From Nostoc desertorum CM1-VF14 (lineage in GTDB: Bacteria; Cyanobacteriota; Cyanobacteriia; Cyanobacteriales; Nostocaceae): a stretch of DNA of 64,000 nt. The stretch's first letter is position 1. Every line of letters begins with the position of its first letter. The DNA lies in assembly GCA_019359245.1 (NCBI GenBank), contig JAHHHR010000001.1:124001-188000 (forward strand). Direction: 5' to 3'. Shown in pieces: positions 16,059 to 25,438 of this stretch. The translations under genes and the position numbers were made by a program. The notes under the pieces are model-generated. The model searched no databases. It was given only the letters and a program-made list of their open reading frames with translations, and was not told where the DNA came from.

Positions 16059-17495
16059 ATGGGCGCTAATACATCTAACGGACGCAACCAAAACAAAACT
16101 CTAGTTATAGAAAAAGAATTGATTACTGATTCAGAGACTTTAGAAGTACTAACGGCAGAAGAACCTGAGGTAGAAAAAGAAGTTCCACCGAAGCGGAAAA
16201 AACCGATTGGTTTAATTTTGACAGCATTAGGTGTGGGTGCGATCGCAGCAGGTACTTTTGGTTATAACTATTGGCAATACGCCTCTACCCACCAAGAAAC
16301 AGACAACGCCACCGTTGCCGGAAATATTCACCAAATTAGTAGTCGCATTCCCGGAACTGTAAGTCAGGTGCTAGTGAATGATAACCAACTGGTGCAACCG
16401 GGACAATTGTTAGTGAAGTTAGATCCACGAGATTATGAAAGTAAAGTACAGCAAGCAGTAGCAGCCTTAGAGAATGCTCGTGGACAGGCGCAAGCAGCCG
16501 AAGCAAATATTGCTTTAAGTTCACAAACCACCAGTGGTAAAACAACCCAGGCGCAGGGCGATATTAGCGGTGCAGTAGCAGCAATTTCTACAGCCCAAGC
16601 AGCAGTACAAGAAGCTCAAGCTGGGATACCAGCGGCGCAAGCTGAAGTTAGATTAGCCGAAGCAGGCATTCCCGCCGCGCAAGCGCAGGTAGCACAAGCA
16701 AATGCAAATTTGGAAAATGCCCAAGCAGATTACAATCGCTATAACCAGTTGTATCAATCAGGTGCGATCGCTCGTCAGCAATTAGACACAGCCAGGGCTG
16801 CTTATAACGTCGCTACAGCACAAAAAAACGCTGCCATTCAGGGAGTAGAACAAGCCCAAGCTAAGTTAGCCTCTGCAAAGGTTGGTGTCGCCAAAGCCCA
16901 GTCTCAACTAGCACAAGCACAAGAAAATGTCACCAACGCCCAAGCTAAATTGGCAGCATCCAAGGGAGGATTGCAACAAGCTACCGCAGGCGGACAAGAT
17001 ACAGCAGTAAAACGCAGTCAATACGAAGCGGCAAAAGCGGCGATCGCGCAATCAGAAGCATCGCTAAAAGACGCGCAATTGCAACTATCTTACGCCAATA
17101 TTACCGCTCCCAGTGCCGGACGAGTCGGTAGAAAAACTGTCGAAGTTGGTAACCGAGTCCAAGCGGGAACACCATTAATGGCGATCGTGGATAACGAATA
17201 TTGGGTAATTGCGAACTTCAAAGAAACCCAATTAGAAAAGATGCGTCCAGGAGAGCCAGTAGAAATCAAGCTTGATGCTTTCCCTCATCATACTTTTACT
17301 GGTCGTGTTGACAGTATTTCGCCAGCTTCCGGCGCTCAGTTTGCCTTATTACCACCGGATAACGCGACAGGTAACTTTACCAAAGTTGTCCAACGCATTC
17401 CAGTAAAAGTAGTTTTCGACCAAAAGAGCATTCAAGGGTACGAATCGCGGGTTACTCCGGGGATGTCTGCGGAAGTTGCTGTGGAAGTCAAGTAA
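16059..17495 (+). CDS. HlyD/EmrA-family membrane fusion protein
   Basis: A 478-residue periplasmic adaptor. After a charged N-tail there is one membrane helix (PIGLILTALGVGAIAAGTFG). Next come a lipoyl half-motif (SSRIPGTVSQVLVNDNQLV), a very long Ala/Gln-rich coiled-coil hairpin (A-Q-A repeats over about 170 residues), the second lipoyl half (ITAPSAGRVGRKTVEVGN) and a beta-barrel domain. The ATG at 16059 is chosen over an upstream TTG at 15945 because the extra 38 residues do not resemble the family. It works with the DHA2 exporter downstream to carry drugs across both membranes. Confidence 0.9.
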   Translation: MGANTSNGRNQNKTLVIEKELITDSETLEVLTAEEPEVEKEVPPKRKKPIGLILTALGVGAIAAGTFGYNYWQYASTHQETDNATVAGNIHQISSRIPGTVSQVLVNDNQLVQPGQLLVKLDPRDYESKVQQAVAALENARGQAQAAEANIALSSQTTSGKTTQAQGDISGAVAAISTAQAAVQEAQAGIPAAQAEVRLAEAGIPAAQAQVAQANANLENAQADYNRYNQLYQSGAIARQQLDTARAAYNVATAQKNAAIQGVEQAQAKLASAKVGVAKAQSQLAQAQENVTNAQAKLAASKGGLQQATAGGQDTAVKRSQYEAAKAAIAQSEASLKDAQLQLSYANITAPSAGRVGRKTVEVGNRVQAGTPLMAIVDNEYWVIANFKETQLEKMRPGEPVEIKLDAFPHHTFTGRVDSISPASGAQFALLPPDNATGNFTKVVQRIPVKVVFDQKSIQGYESRVTPGMSAEVAVEVK

Positions 17496-17624
17496 TAGCA
17501 AATTACTTAAAAACACATGAAAAACATCTTTCTTGTTGTAACATCTTCCTACATCTACGGAGAGGCGTAAGAGATGAGGTGAAATGATATTTATGAAAGC
17601 AGATTGGTATAAAGCAAGCCTGAG

Positions 17625-18884
17625 ATGAAGAAACCGCTACTACCTGCATTAAAGTCAAAAAACTACCAGTTGTTTTTTGCCGGACAAGGTATTTCTCTAA
17701 TTGGGACGTGGATGACGCAACTTGCGACGGTTTGGCTAGTTTATGACTTGACCAACTCGCCATTAATGCTAGGAGTTGTGGGATTTTCGAGCCAAATTCC
17801 TAGCTTTTTTTTAGCTCCCTTTGGTGGAGTATTTGTAGATCATTTTTCTCGATATCGTACCTTAATTAGTACGCAAGCCTTGGCGATGATTCAGTCGTTA
17901 ACATTAGCAGTGCTGGCGCTGACTGGTGTGATTCAGGTATGGCATATCATTGCCTTGAGTTTATTCCAAGGATTTATTAACGCCTTAGATGCGCCAGCTC
18001 GCCAAGCGTTTGTGCCAGAATTGGTTGAACGCAGAGAAGATTTAGCAAATGCGATCGCCATTAACTCCACAATGATCAATGGTGCGCGATTAATTGGCCC
18101 TGCGATCGGAGGTTTACTAATTGCCGGGGTTGGAGCGGCCTATTGTTTTTTAATAGATGGTTTGAGCTACATTGCTGTAATTTCCGCTTTATTGGCAATG
18201 AAAGTTAAGCCTTGGAAACACTCGGTAACTAACGGTAATCCCTTGCAAAGAGTCAAAGAGGGATTTATATATGCCTTTAGTTTTCCACCCATTCGAGCTA
18301 TTTTATTGCTATCAGCTTTAGTCAGCCTTATGGGGCTGCAAAACACTATTTTGGTACCAGTTATTGCAGAACAAGTTCTCAAAGGTGGTGCAGAAACATT
18401 GGGGTTTTTGATGGCGGCATCTGGAGTTGGAGCTTTAACGGGTGGTATTTATCTAGCTACACGCCAAACAATCTTAGGAATTGGTAAGTTGATTGCCATA
18501 GCTCCAGCAATTTTAGGAATTGGTTTAATTGCCTTTTCTTTATCTCAATTTTTACCACTTTCTTTATTTACAATGTTATTTGTTGGCTTAGGTACAATTC
18601 TCCAAATTGCTGCTAGCAACACATTTTTACAAACAATTGTTGAGGATGACAAACGTGGGCGATTGATGAGCTTATACACAATGTCATTTTTGGGAATGAT
18701 TCCTATAGGTAATTTGTTAGGAGGTTTCTTAGCCAATCTTATTGGTGCTACAAACACTTTAATTATTGATGGTATAGTTTGTATTTTAGGCTCTATCTTT
18801 TTTAGCAGACAGTTACCTGCTTTAAGGAAAATAATGCTTCCAATTTATGAGCAAAAGGGCATTGTAATCAGTAAGAGAGCTTAG
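17625..18884 (+). CDS. MFS transporter (enterobactin-exporter/MFS_3-like)
   Basis: A 419-residue, 12-helix major facilitator. It starts with a short cytosolic tail and NYQLFFAGQGISLIGTWMTQ, typical of the EntS/MFS_3 group, and has an A-like loop around FVDHFSRYRTLI and ALDAPARQAFVPELVERRED. It likely exports a small molecule by proton antiport. It sits between the HlyD adaptor and the DHA2 exporter, so it belongs to the same efflux unit. Having two different MFS proteins with a single adaptor is unusual. Confidence 0.88.
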   Translation: MKKPLLPALKSKNYQLFFAGQGISLIGTWMTQLATVWLVYDLTNSPLMLGVVGFSSQIPSFFLAPFGGVFVDHFSRYRTLISTQALAMIQSLTLAVLALTGVIQVWHIIALSLFQGFINALDAPARQAFVPELVERREDLANAIAINSTMINGARLIGPAIGGLLIAGVGAAYCFLIDGLSYIAVISALLAMKVKPWKHSVTNGNPLQRVKEGFIYAFSFPPIRAILLLSALVSLMGLQNTILVPVIAEQVLKGGAETLGFLMAASGVGALTGGIYLATRQTILGIGKLIAIAPAILGIGLIAFSLSQFLPLSLFTMLFVGLGTILQIAASNTFLQTIVEDDKRGRLMSLYTMSFLGMIPIGNLLGGFLANLIGATNTLIIDGIVCILGSIFFSRQLPALRKIMLPIYEQKGIVISKRA

Positions 18885-18956
18885 GATAAAGCCTGCAAAG
18901 AGATATAAAAATTTAATAATAATTTTGTTGTTTAATTTTGAAATTAGAAAAATGCT

Positions 18957-20537
18957 ATGACTAATATAGGTGTAATTCGTCAGCAAGCACCACCAGAACG
19001 TGTACCACTAAAAACTTGGATTGGTGTATTAGCCAGTATGCTTGGTGCATTTATGGCAGTATTAGATATTCAAATAACTAATGCTTCGCTGCAAGATATT
19101 CAAGCAAGTTTAGGAGCAACTTTAGAAGAAGGTTCTTGGATTTCTACAGCGTACCTAGTAGCAGAAATTGTGGTAATTCCTTTAACAGGGTGGTTATCAC
19201 GGGTGTTTTCTCTACGACGTTATTTATTAGTAAATACTGCACTATTTATTTTCTTTTCTATTTGTTGTGCTTGGTCGTGGAATCTCAATTCCATGATTTT
19301 ATTTCGTGCATTACAAGGTTTGAGCGGAGGAGTACTAATTCCTACCGCTATGACAGTTGTATTAACGACTTTACCCCAATCTAAGCAATCAGTTGGGCTG
19401 GCCGCATTTGGATTTAGTGCAGTTTTTGCACCCTCAATTGGTCCAACATTAGGAGGTTGGTTAACAGAAAACTTTGGTTGGGAATACAACTTTTATATAA
19501 ATGTAATTCCAGGAGCATTCATGCTAGCTGGCGTTTGGTATGGAATTAAGCAAGAGCGTCCCCAAATTAATTTACTGAAACAAGGTGATTGGTGGGGAAT
19601 TATTGCAATGGCTATTGGATTAGGTTCCCTGCAAGTTGTTTTAGAAGAAGGTAGCCGCAAAGATTGGTTTGGTTCAGCGTTGATTGTGCGCTTAAGCGTG
19701 ATTGCAGTAATTTTTTTGGTGATATTTTTCTATATTGAATTAACTCGAAAGCAACCATTTATTAATTTACGGCTTTTATTTAGGCGTAACTTTGGTTTAG
19801 CCAGTATTGTCAATGTCTCGCTGGGAATAGGATTGTATGGTTCAATTTATATTTTACCGTTGTATCTTGCCCAAATTCAAAAATACAATGCGCTGCAAAT
19901 TGGTGAAGTATTAATTTGGGCTGGTATTCCCCAATTATTTATTATTCCTCTCATACCCAAATTGATGCAACGCATTGATGTGCGGTTAATGGTGGCCGTT
20001 GGTGTAACTTTGTTTTCCATCAGTGCATTTATGAACTCTGGAATGACTAATCAAACTGGATTAGATCAGTTACGATGGTCACAATTTGTGCGTGCAATGG
20101 GGCAACCCTTAATTATGGTACCGCTAACTTCTATTGCCACTGCTGGGTTAAGCCCAAAAGAAGCAGGATCAGCGAGTGGTTTATTTAATATGATGCGGAA
20201 TATGGGCGGTTCTATAGGTATTGCATCTTTAGCAACTTTATTGACTAATAGAGAGCAATTTCACTCAAATAGATTAGGTGATGGGATCTCTTTATATAAC
20301 CCAGAAACTCAACAGCGAATTGACCAAATGACACAGTATTTTATCAGTCGAGGAGCAGATTTAAGTACAGCACAAAACCAAGCGATCGCATCCATATCTA
20401 ATATAGTCCGCCGGGAAGCATTTGTGATGGCTTTTAACGATTGTTTTTACTTTATTGGTATTGCATTGTTAGTCAGTGGCATTGCTATTTTATTCTTCAA
20501 AAAGGTGAAGGCAACTGGTGGTGCTGTTGCTCATTAG
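18957..20537 (+). CDS. DHA2-family (EmrB/QacA) MFS drug exporter
   Basis: A 526-residue, 14-helix transporter. It opens with WIGVLASMLGAFMAVLDIQI, TNASLQDIQASLGATLEEGS and WISTAYLVAEIVVIPLTGWL, the standard first helices of EmrB including the membrane-embedded Asp (motif D1). Motif C is seen in GPTLGGWLTENFGW. It pairs with the HlyD/EmrA protein upstream to form a tripartite pump using a TolC-like outer-membrane channel encoded elsewhere. It is the last transporter of the MarR-led unit. Confidence 0.92.
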   Translation: MTNIGVIRQQAPPERVPLKTWIGVLASMLGAFMAVLDIQITNASLQDIQASLGATLEEGSWISTAYLVAEIVVIPLTGWLSRVFSLRRYLLVNTALFIFFSICCAWSWNLNSMILFRALQGLSGGVLIPTAMTVVLTTLPQSKQSVGLAAFGFSAVFAPSIGPTLGGWLTENFGWEYNFYINVIPGAFMLAGVWYGIKQERPQINLLKQGDWWGIIAMAIGLGSLQVVLEEGSRKDWFGSALIVRLSVIAVIFLVIFFYIELTRKQPFINLRLLFRRNFGLASIVNVSLGIGLYGSIYILPLYLAQIQKYNALQIGEVLIWAGIPQLFIIPLIPKLMQRIDVRLMVAVGVTLFSISAFMNSGMTNQTGLDQLRWSQFVRAMGQPLIMVPLTSIATAGLSPKEAGSASGLFNMMRNMGGSIGIASLATLLTNREQFHSNRLGDGISLYNPETQQRIDQMTQYFISRGADLSTAQNQAIASISNIVRREAFVMAFNDCFYFIGIALLVSGIAILFFKKVKATGGAVAH

Positions 20538-20585
20538 ATTTGTTGTATGAGTTAAAATGTTTGATAAAACTATTAAGGTACTAAA

Positions 20586-21170
20586 ATGGCCATTAGCCAA
20601 AGTGAGTACTATATCTCCCCAGAAGAGTATCTAGAAGGCGAGAAAGTAAGTGAAATCAAACACGAGTATATTGATGGGCAAGTCTACGCAATGGCAGGGG
20701 CAAGTGATGCTCATGTCACAGTTAGCATGAATATATCTATGCTGTTACGAAACCATCTCCGGGGTACTGGTTGCCGTGTCTACATGTTAGATATGAAAGC
20801 ACAAATTGATCTGATAAATCGCTATTTCTATCCTGATGTAATGGTAACTTGTGATACAAGAGATAGAGAATCTGAATATTTTAAGTCTCATCCTTGCTTA
20901 GTTATTGAAGTGCTTTCTGAGTCAACAGAAGGCTATGACAGAGGGAAGAAATTCGCCAGCTATCGGCACTTAGAATCATTACAAGAGTATGTGCTAATTT
21001 CACTAGACCAAATGAGTGTGGAATGCTTCCGTCGCAATGAGGAAGGACATTGGGTACTTTACCCTTATGGAAAAGGAGAAGAAGTACATTTAGCTAGCGT
21101 TGATTTTCGGTGTGCGATGGCAGAAATATATGAAGATGTAGTGCTTGGAGGTGGTGAAAATAAAAATTAA
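20586..21170 (+). CDS. Uma2-family putative restriction endonuclease-like protein
   Basis: A 194-residue protein of the Uma2/DUF820 family, very abundant in cyanobacteria. It has ISPEEYLEGEKVSEIKHEYI, then NRYFYPDVMVTCD and LVIEVLSESTEGYDRGKKFA, i.e. the PD...E-x-K-like nuclease core. The biological role is not known. It follows the DHA2 exporter by 48 bp but is probably unrelated. A second, diverged Uma2 gene lies at 61357. Confidence 0.88.
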   Translation: MAISQSEYYISPEEYLEGEKVSEIKHEYIDGQVYAMAGASDAHVTVSMNISMLLRNHLRGTGCRVYMLDMKAQIDLINRYFYPDVMVTCDTRDRESEYFKSHPCLVIEVLSESTEGYDRGKKFASYRHLESLQEYVLISLDQMSVECFRRNEEGHWVLYPYGKGEEVHLASVDFRCAMAEIYEDVVLGGGENKN

Positions 21171-21247
21171 TAATCTACATCCAAAGCAGACTACATCATT
21201 TAAAATTTAAAATCTAAAATTCGGGGATGGAATAGCGTTAATATTGG

Positions 21248-22477
21248 CTACAAATTTGCTTTCGAGACTTTTTCAATTTGCCCAGTAAAGTATGCTTCTT
21301 CATGTTTGAGTTGTTGTGCTAGTTCCAACCCTTTTTTAAAAGCTGTTAGTGCTTGAGGAAACTCTTTACGTTCTAGATACAATTGCCCAATTTGGTCATA
21401 AGCTTGCATCATTCCGTAAAAATTGGCTGCTTGCGACTCTGTCTCCACAAGAATTTGACTAGCCTGCAAAGCCTCATCTGTTTGTCCTTGAGAACGGTAC
21501 ACCGCAATTAACTTCTGCAAAGCTTCACCAGCACGAGTATACTCCTTTAATTGCCAAGCAGTAGTATAAGCTTCTTGATAATTATTAAAAGCTTCTAGTA
21601 GTAAGTTCGGATTTTCCTTTGCCAAAGATTCGTAATTTGAAGCGATCGCTAGCTTTAATTCTGGTATTTCAATAAGATTATTTTCATTGACATAAATTTC
21701 TACTAATCTATTCAGTACATTCAATGACTGCTGCGGTTGTCTTGTCTGCTCATAAATGTAAGCCAGCCGTTGCAGATATGTTACCTCATTTACACGTTCG
21801 TTTTGAGAAGTAGCTAAACCCAATAATTCTTCGTAAACTGGGGCAGCTTTGGGATAATCAAACCAACTCAAATGTAGTTCCCCAATTGTCTTGAGGTTTT
21901 CTACTACTGCTGTTGTATTTTTTTGCTCTCGCACCACTAATAAAACTTGGTCGAAAGCTTCTACAGCTAGTTTAGGCGATCGCAGATTTTGGTAAGCTTG
22001 ACCTAGCGATCGCCACAATTCTAGATCAACTTGGGCAGTTCTTTTTTTAGATTGTGCCTGCTTTTGAATTGCTTGCAATCGCTGCGTAATATATTGTACT
22101 TCTTGTCCATCATTTTGCTTCCAAGCGATCGCTCCGACTCGTGATAGTGCTTGCACTTCTGCTAATGAACCTAAAAAGCGCCGCAAGCGAAGTTCCCGGT
22201 TCCAAATTTCAAACGCCGCCACTTGATCTCCTGCTTGCAGTTTCGCTGCTGCTTCTTGATTTAACGCATCCAGCGCTGGTTCTAACTTTTGCTGTTCTTG
22301 GAGAGTTAATGGCTGTTTATCCTTGGGCAAACGTGGTAGTAGTGGATCGGGTGTGGTAATTTCTAGGGGATTAGGAGGAAATTTATCAGGAAGTTTGCGC
22401 TTTTTAGTCTGTGCCAGCGTCAAGGAACTGCTAAATACTATAGCAGCAGTCACAATCACAATTAAGCGCTTGAGCAT
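21248..22477 (-). CDS. Secreted TPR-repeat protein
   Basis: A 409-residue protein with a signal peptide (MLKRLIVIVTAAIVFSSSLT, then LAQ). A Pro-rich linker (LEITTPDPLLPRLPKDKQ) is followed by helical tetratricopeptide-like repeats over about residues 60-400 (e.g. YDQIGQLYLERKEFPQALTA). TPR solenoids bind other proteins, here presumably in the periplasm. No enzymatic motif is seen. It is convergent with the Uma2 gene upstream in the map. Confidence 0.8.
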   Translation of the reverse strand: MLKRLIVIVTAAIVFSSSLTLAQTKKRKLPDKFPPNPLEITTPDPLLPRLPKDKQPLTLQEQQKLEPALDALNQEAAAKLQAGDQVAAFEIWNRELRLRRFLGSLAEVQALSRVGAIAWKQNDGQEVQYITQRLQAIQKQAQSKKRTAQVDLELWRSLGQAYQNLRSPKLAVEAFDQVLLVVREQKNTTAVVENLKTIGELHLSWFDYPKAAPVYEELLGLATSQNERVNEVTYLQRLAYIYEQTRQPQQSLNVLNRLVEIYVNENNLIEIPELKLAIASNYESLAKENPNLLLEAFNNYQEAYTTAWQLKEYTRAGEALQKLIAVYRSQGQTDEALQASQILVETESQAANFYGMMQAYDQIGQLYLERKEFPQALTAFKKGLELAQQLKHEEAYFTGQIEKVSKANL

Positions 22478-22896
22478 GGGTACTTTACCTTACCTTGAGT
22501 TAGTTCCATGAGGTAATTATCCCCATGTCCTATTATTTTTACCTTATTCCAGCCATTCCGAAGCGTCACTGACTCAAGAAAGCAAAAAGACCAGGGGAAG
22601 CAAGATTTGTACCGAGACTGCTTACAGCAAGGTACAAGGTGTCAATAATCAAGCCCATACTTTGAAGTATGGGGCATTGCCGCGCCCCTACCTGCGTTAT
22701 TTTTTACCTGAAAAACGCTGTATTTCTTGAAATCTCTAATATACAGCAGTTTTCTTTTGCATGAGGTACAAAGTCACTGGTTTTGAGGCAGGAGGCAGAA
22801 GGCAGGAGGCAGAAGAATAATTTGATTTGTGAATCCTTGGTTCTGTACTTCATTTAGCTGCAAACTGCTGTATAAACAGGCTTACCATAAACAATT
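22478..22896. other. Intergenic region with dispersed repeats
   Basis: No gene is seen. It holds the ATACAGCAG element at 22741-22873 and, before it, a GC-rich repeat (GGGCATTGCCGCGCCCCTAC near 22671) of a kind common in Nostoc. The galK stop lies just beyond the element. Confidence 0.6.
22741..22873 (+). repeat. ATACAGCAG MITE-like element, copy 1
   Basis: 133 bp with inverted ends ATACAGCAGTTT / AAACTGCTGTAT. The interior includes GCATGAGGTACAAAGTCACT and a heptameric run of GGCAGRA. Nearly identical to 31359-31490, and related to an inverted copy at 33223-33345. There is no coding capacity. Confidence 0.85.
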
Positions 22897-23979
22897 TTAA
22901 GCTTCATTACTCAATCCCAAAGCAGGAACCAAAATTCGTCCGTTGTAACCTGCTTGGTTATATTGTTCAAGGACATGAGTTGCAATACCTTTGCTCTGGC
23001 CTGATCTAACCAAAGCTACACTTGCCCCCCCAAAGCCTGCACCCGTCAGTCTCGCACCAAACACTCCTTCTGTTTTCTGCAAAATATCTACCAATATATC
23101 TAGGGCAGGCACTGAAACTTCATAATCATCTCGCAAGCTGGCATGGGAAGCATTCATTAATTCGCCAAAGCGCTCAGATGTTACTCCTTGCAATACTTCC
23201 AAAACGCGGTTATTTTCTGTAACTACATGACGGGCACGACGCCGTAGTGGTTCAGGTAATGTTTCTGTTAGATTAACATCAGTAATATCTCGCAATGCCT
23301 TAACTTTGAGCGATCGCGCCGCCTCCTCACACTCAGCGCGACGCTGGTTATAACCGCTACCTGCAAGTGTACGCGGTACACCGCTATCAATAACCAAAAT
23401 CTCCGCTTTCTCAGGCAAAGGCATCACCCGACGTTCTAAAGTCCGAGTATCTAAAAACAAGATATGCTCAGTGTCAGCCAAACTAGAAGCCATCTGATCC
23501 ATAATGCCGCATTGCACGCCAGCATATTGAATTTCTGCTTGCTGGCCAAATTGGGCGATTTCAACATCATCAATGGGAAGGTTCAGAAGTTGGCGTAATG
23601 CCCGGAGGGTTGCCACTTCCAAAGCGGCGCTGCTAGACAAACCCGAACCCATAGGAACCGACGATTTGACGTACACACAAAGCGATGGAATTGTATATCC
23701 TGCTTTTTGCAAAAGCTCAATACAACCAAAAATATAACTGGCAAATCCAGACGGCTGATGATTAATATCTGAAATGCTCACTTGCTCATTTAAATTTTCC
23801 GAGTAAAAGTGATGTTGGCTATCGCTACTAAAACCTAGCTGTACCGTTGTACCTTGAGGAATCGCAGTTGGAAGAACGAACCCATCATTATAGTCGGTAT
23901 GTTCGCCCAGTAAATTTACTCTTCCTGGTGCACTGGCTTGAGTTTCAGGTGGTTTACCGAATACTTCTTGAAAATCCAT
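22897..23979 (-). CDS. galK: Galactokinase
   Basis: A 360-residue GHMP kinase. The galactose signature [19 protein letters not shown] is near the N-terminus, the GHMP ATP loop is [20 protein letters not shown], and the C-terminal motif is [15 protein letters not shown]. It phosphorylates alpha-D-galactose to galactose-1-phosphate for the Leloir pathway. Only five bases separate it from the upstream M24-like gene, so the two are almost certainly co-transcribed. Other gal genes are not in the window. Confidence 0.95.
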   Translation of the reverse strand: MDFQEVFGKPPETQASAPGRVNLLGEHTDYNDGFVLPTAIPQGTTVQLGFSSDSQHHFYSENLNEQVSISDINHQPSGFASYIFGCIELLQKAGYTIPSLCVYVKSSVPMGSGLSSSAALEVATLRALRQLLNLPIDDVEIAQFGQQAEIQYAGVQCGIMDQMASSLADTEHILFLDTRTLERRVMPLPEKAEILVIDSGVPRTLAGSGYNQRRAECEEAARSLKVKALRDITDVNLTETLPEPLRRRARHVVTENNRVLEVLQGVTSERFGELMNASHASLRDDYEVSVPALDILVDILQKTEGVFGARLTGAGFGGASVALVRSGQSKGIATHVLEQYNQAGYNGRILVPALGLSNEA

Positions 23980-23984
23980 AATTT

Positions 23985-25073
23985 TTAATTATATAAAGGT
24001 ACAGGGCGCAATCTTCCTTCTACCTCAACATTAGGAAAACTTGGATCAAAAGTTAGGTTTTCCAACTTTCCATCCTCCAGAATCACAAAAGTATCTTCAA
24101 CCTTCGCCCCTCGTAAACTGGGATTCCAAGCGACAGCAATACCTTCTGCCAAAGTATCAGTAGTGCTTGGATTTGCTACGATTTCTCGCGCTAAATATCC
24201 AGTGGTTCCTCCCTGGTGATGTTCAAGGATGGCATTGGGAAATCCATGCTGTTCATAAGCTTGAGCTAGTGCGTGATAAACTCTGTCCAAACTGGTTCCA
24301 GGTTGGCACACATTTAAAACTACTGCTTCTATTTCGCGCACATGAGAATGCAATTCGGCTTGTTCGTTTGAAAGCGCACCAAAACAAACAAATCGAGTCA
24401 GATTTGCATATAAACCGTAACCTCTAGCGCAAAATACCAGCATCGCTTGCCGCCCAATCTGTTCTGCTGTGGCTGTAGCATGACGGTATAGCGGCAAACG
24501 CCTCTCACCCGCTACCAGTGTCAGTGCCGGATGCAAGCCTTTCGCCCATAATGCCTCTGCACCCGCACCTGCTAACTGATATTCTGTCCAGGTTGGCTTG
24601 GCGGCTTTGAGTACTTCTGTCATTGCCTGACTAGCTTTTTGCCCAACTTGGCGATATCGCTCTAATTCACTTGACATCATAACCCGTTTATGGTTTTGCA
24701 GAGATGGGGGTAATGGCTGTTCTAAATTGGAGATGGGGCGATCGCTAACTGTTCTTCCGCCGCCAGTTGCATCACGAACAAAAGACTCACGCGCGGCAGC
24801 ATCAGCCCAAGGGTTAATATGCATCTTAAAATTAGCAGGCAGTTCTTCATCAATAAGACGCTGCCCTTCAATTTCATCCGTTAATACCCAAGCATCATCA
24901 ATAGTTACTAATACTTCTGCTATACCAGTTTCAGCAGTAAGCAGCACAGTGCTAGAAGCGCCACCTGTCCCCCAGGCAAACCAGTCTGTACCGCGCAAAC
25001 GCACGCCTTGCACTTCGTTTTCACGCAAGGTTTGCCTGATTAACTCTAGCTTTTTGGAGACCTCTTCGTTCAT
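23985..25073 (-). CDS. M24 peptidase-fold protein with altered metal site
   Basis: A 362-residue protein of the aminopeptidase P/creatinase fold: an N-terminal creatinase-like domain (about 1-140), then the pita-bread domain ([20 protein letters not shown] onward). In active M24 enzymes two Asp ligands lie in a D-x-G...D-x-T/S-R stretch; here that region reads [13 protein letters not shown], without either. A His remains in [15 protein letters not shown] and a Glu in [10 protein letters not shown]. It may therefore be a non-peptidase binding or regulatory protein. The ATG at 25073 is preferred; upstream in-frame codons (to 25145) are low-complexity and lack support. It precedes galK by 5 bp. 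Confidence 0.78.
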   Translation of the reverse strand: MNEEVSKKLELIRQTLRENEVQGVRLRGTDWFAWGTGGASSTVLLTAETGIAEVLVTIDDAWVLTDEIEGQRLIDEELPANFKMHINPWADAAARESFVRDATGGGRTVSDRPISNLEQPLPPSLQNHKRVMMSSELERYRQVGQKASQAMTEVLKAAKPTWTEYQLAGAGAEALWAKGLHPALTLVAGERRLPLYRHATATAEQIGRQAMLVFCARGYGLYANLTRFVCFGALSNEQAELHSHVREIEAVVLNVCQPGTSLDRVYHALAQAYEQHGFPNAILEHHQGGTTGYLAREIVANPSTTDTLAEGIAVAWNPSLRGAKVEDTFVILEDGKLENLTFDPSFPNVEVEGRLRPVPLYN

Positions 25074-25438
25074 AGGAAAAACACGGGATAGATACAGATG
25101 ATTATCAAACTTATCTACGTCTGTCTGCGTCTGTCTAAGGGTCACTTTCCCTTTCTCGATACGTGAAATATGGCTTTACGCTACGTTGAGACTTTGTGCA
25201 ATATCAGCTTGCTTCTTTTTTGCCATTCTTGCGAATATGAGTTGATTCACACTTTGGACATTGCATAGCGATGGCTACGCCCGTTGCAGGCATCGCTTGA
25301 ATTCATACTTCAATTATGCAACGCCGAAAATTGGTTCGCGAATCTAGCCTGAAGTAGAGAGTCAGGAGGCATCTTTATTCTGGCTCCTGACTCCTCAAAA
25401 CCTTAAAAGTGAAACTTAAATGGCTATTGGCTTAATAA
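25074..25438. other. Intergenic region between ilvD and the M24-like gene
   Basis: No gene is supported. A REP-like unit with 7-bp inverted ends (AGCGATG...CATCGCT) lies at about 25267-25297. The rest is AT-rich and presumably carries the promoter of the M24-galK unit, but no boxes were recognised. Confidence 0.45.
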
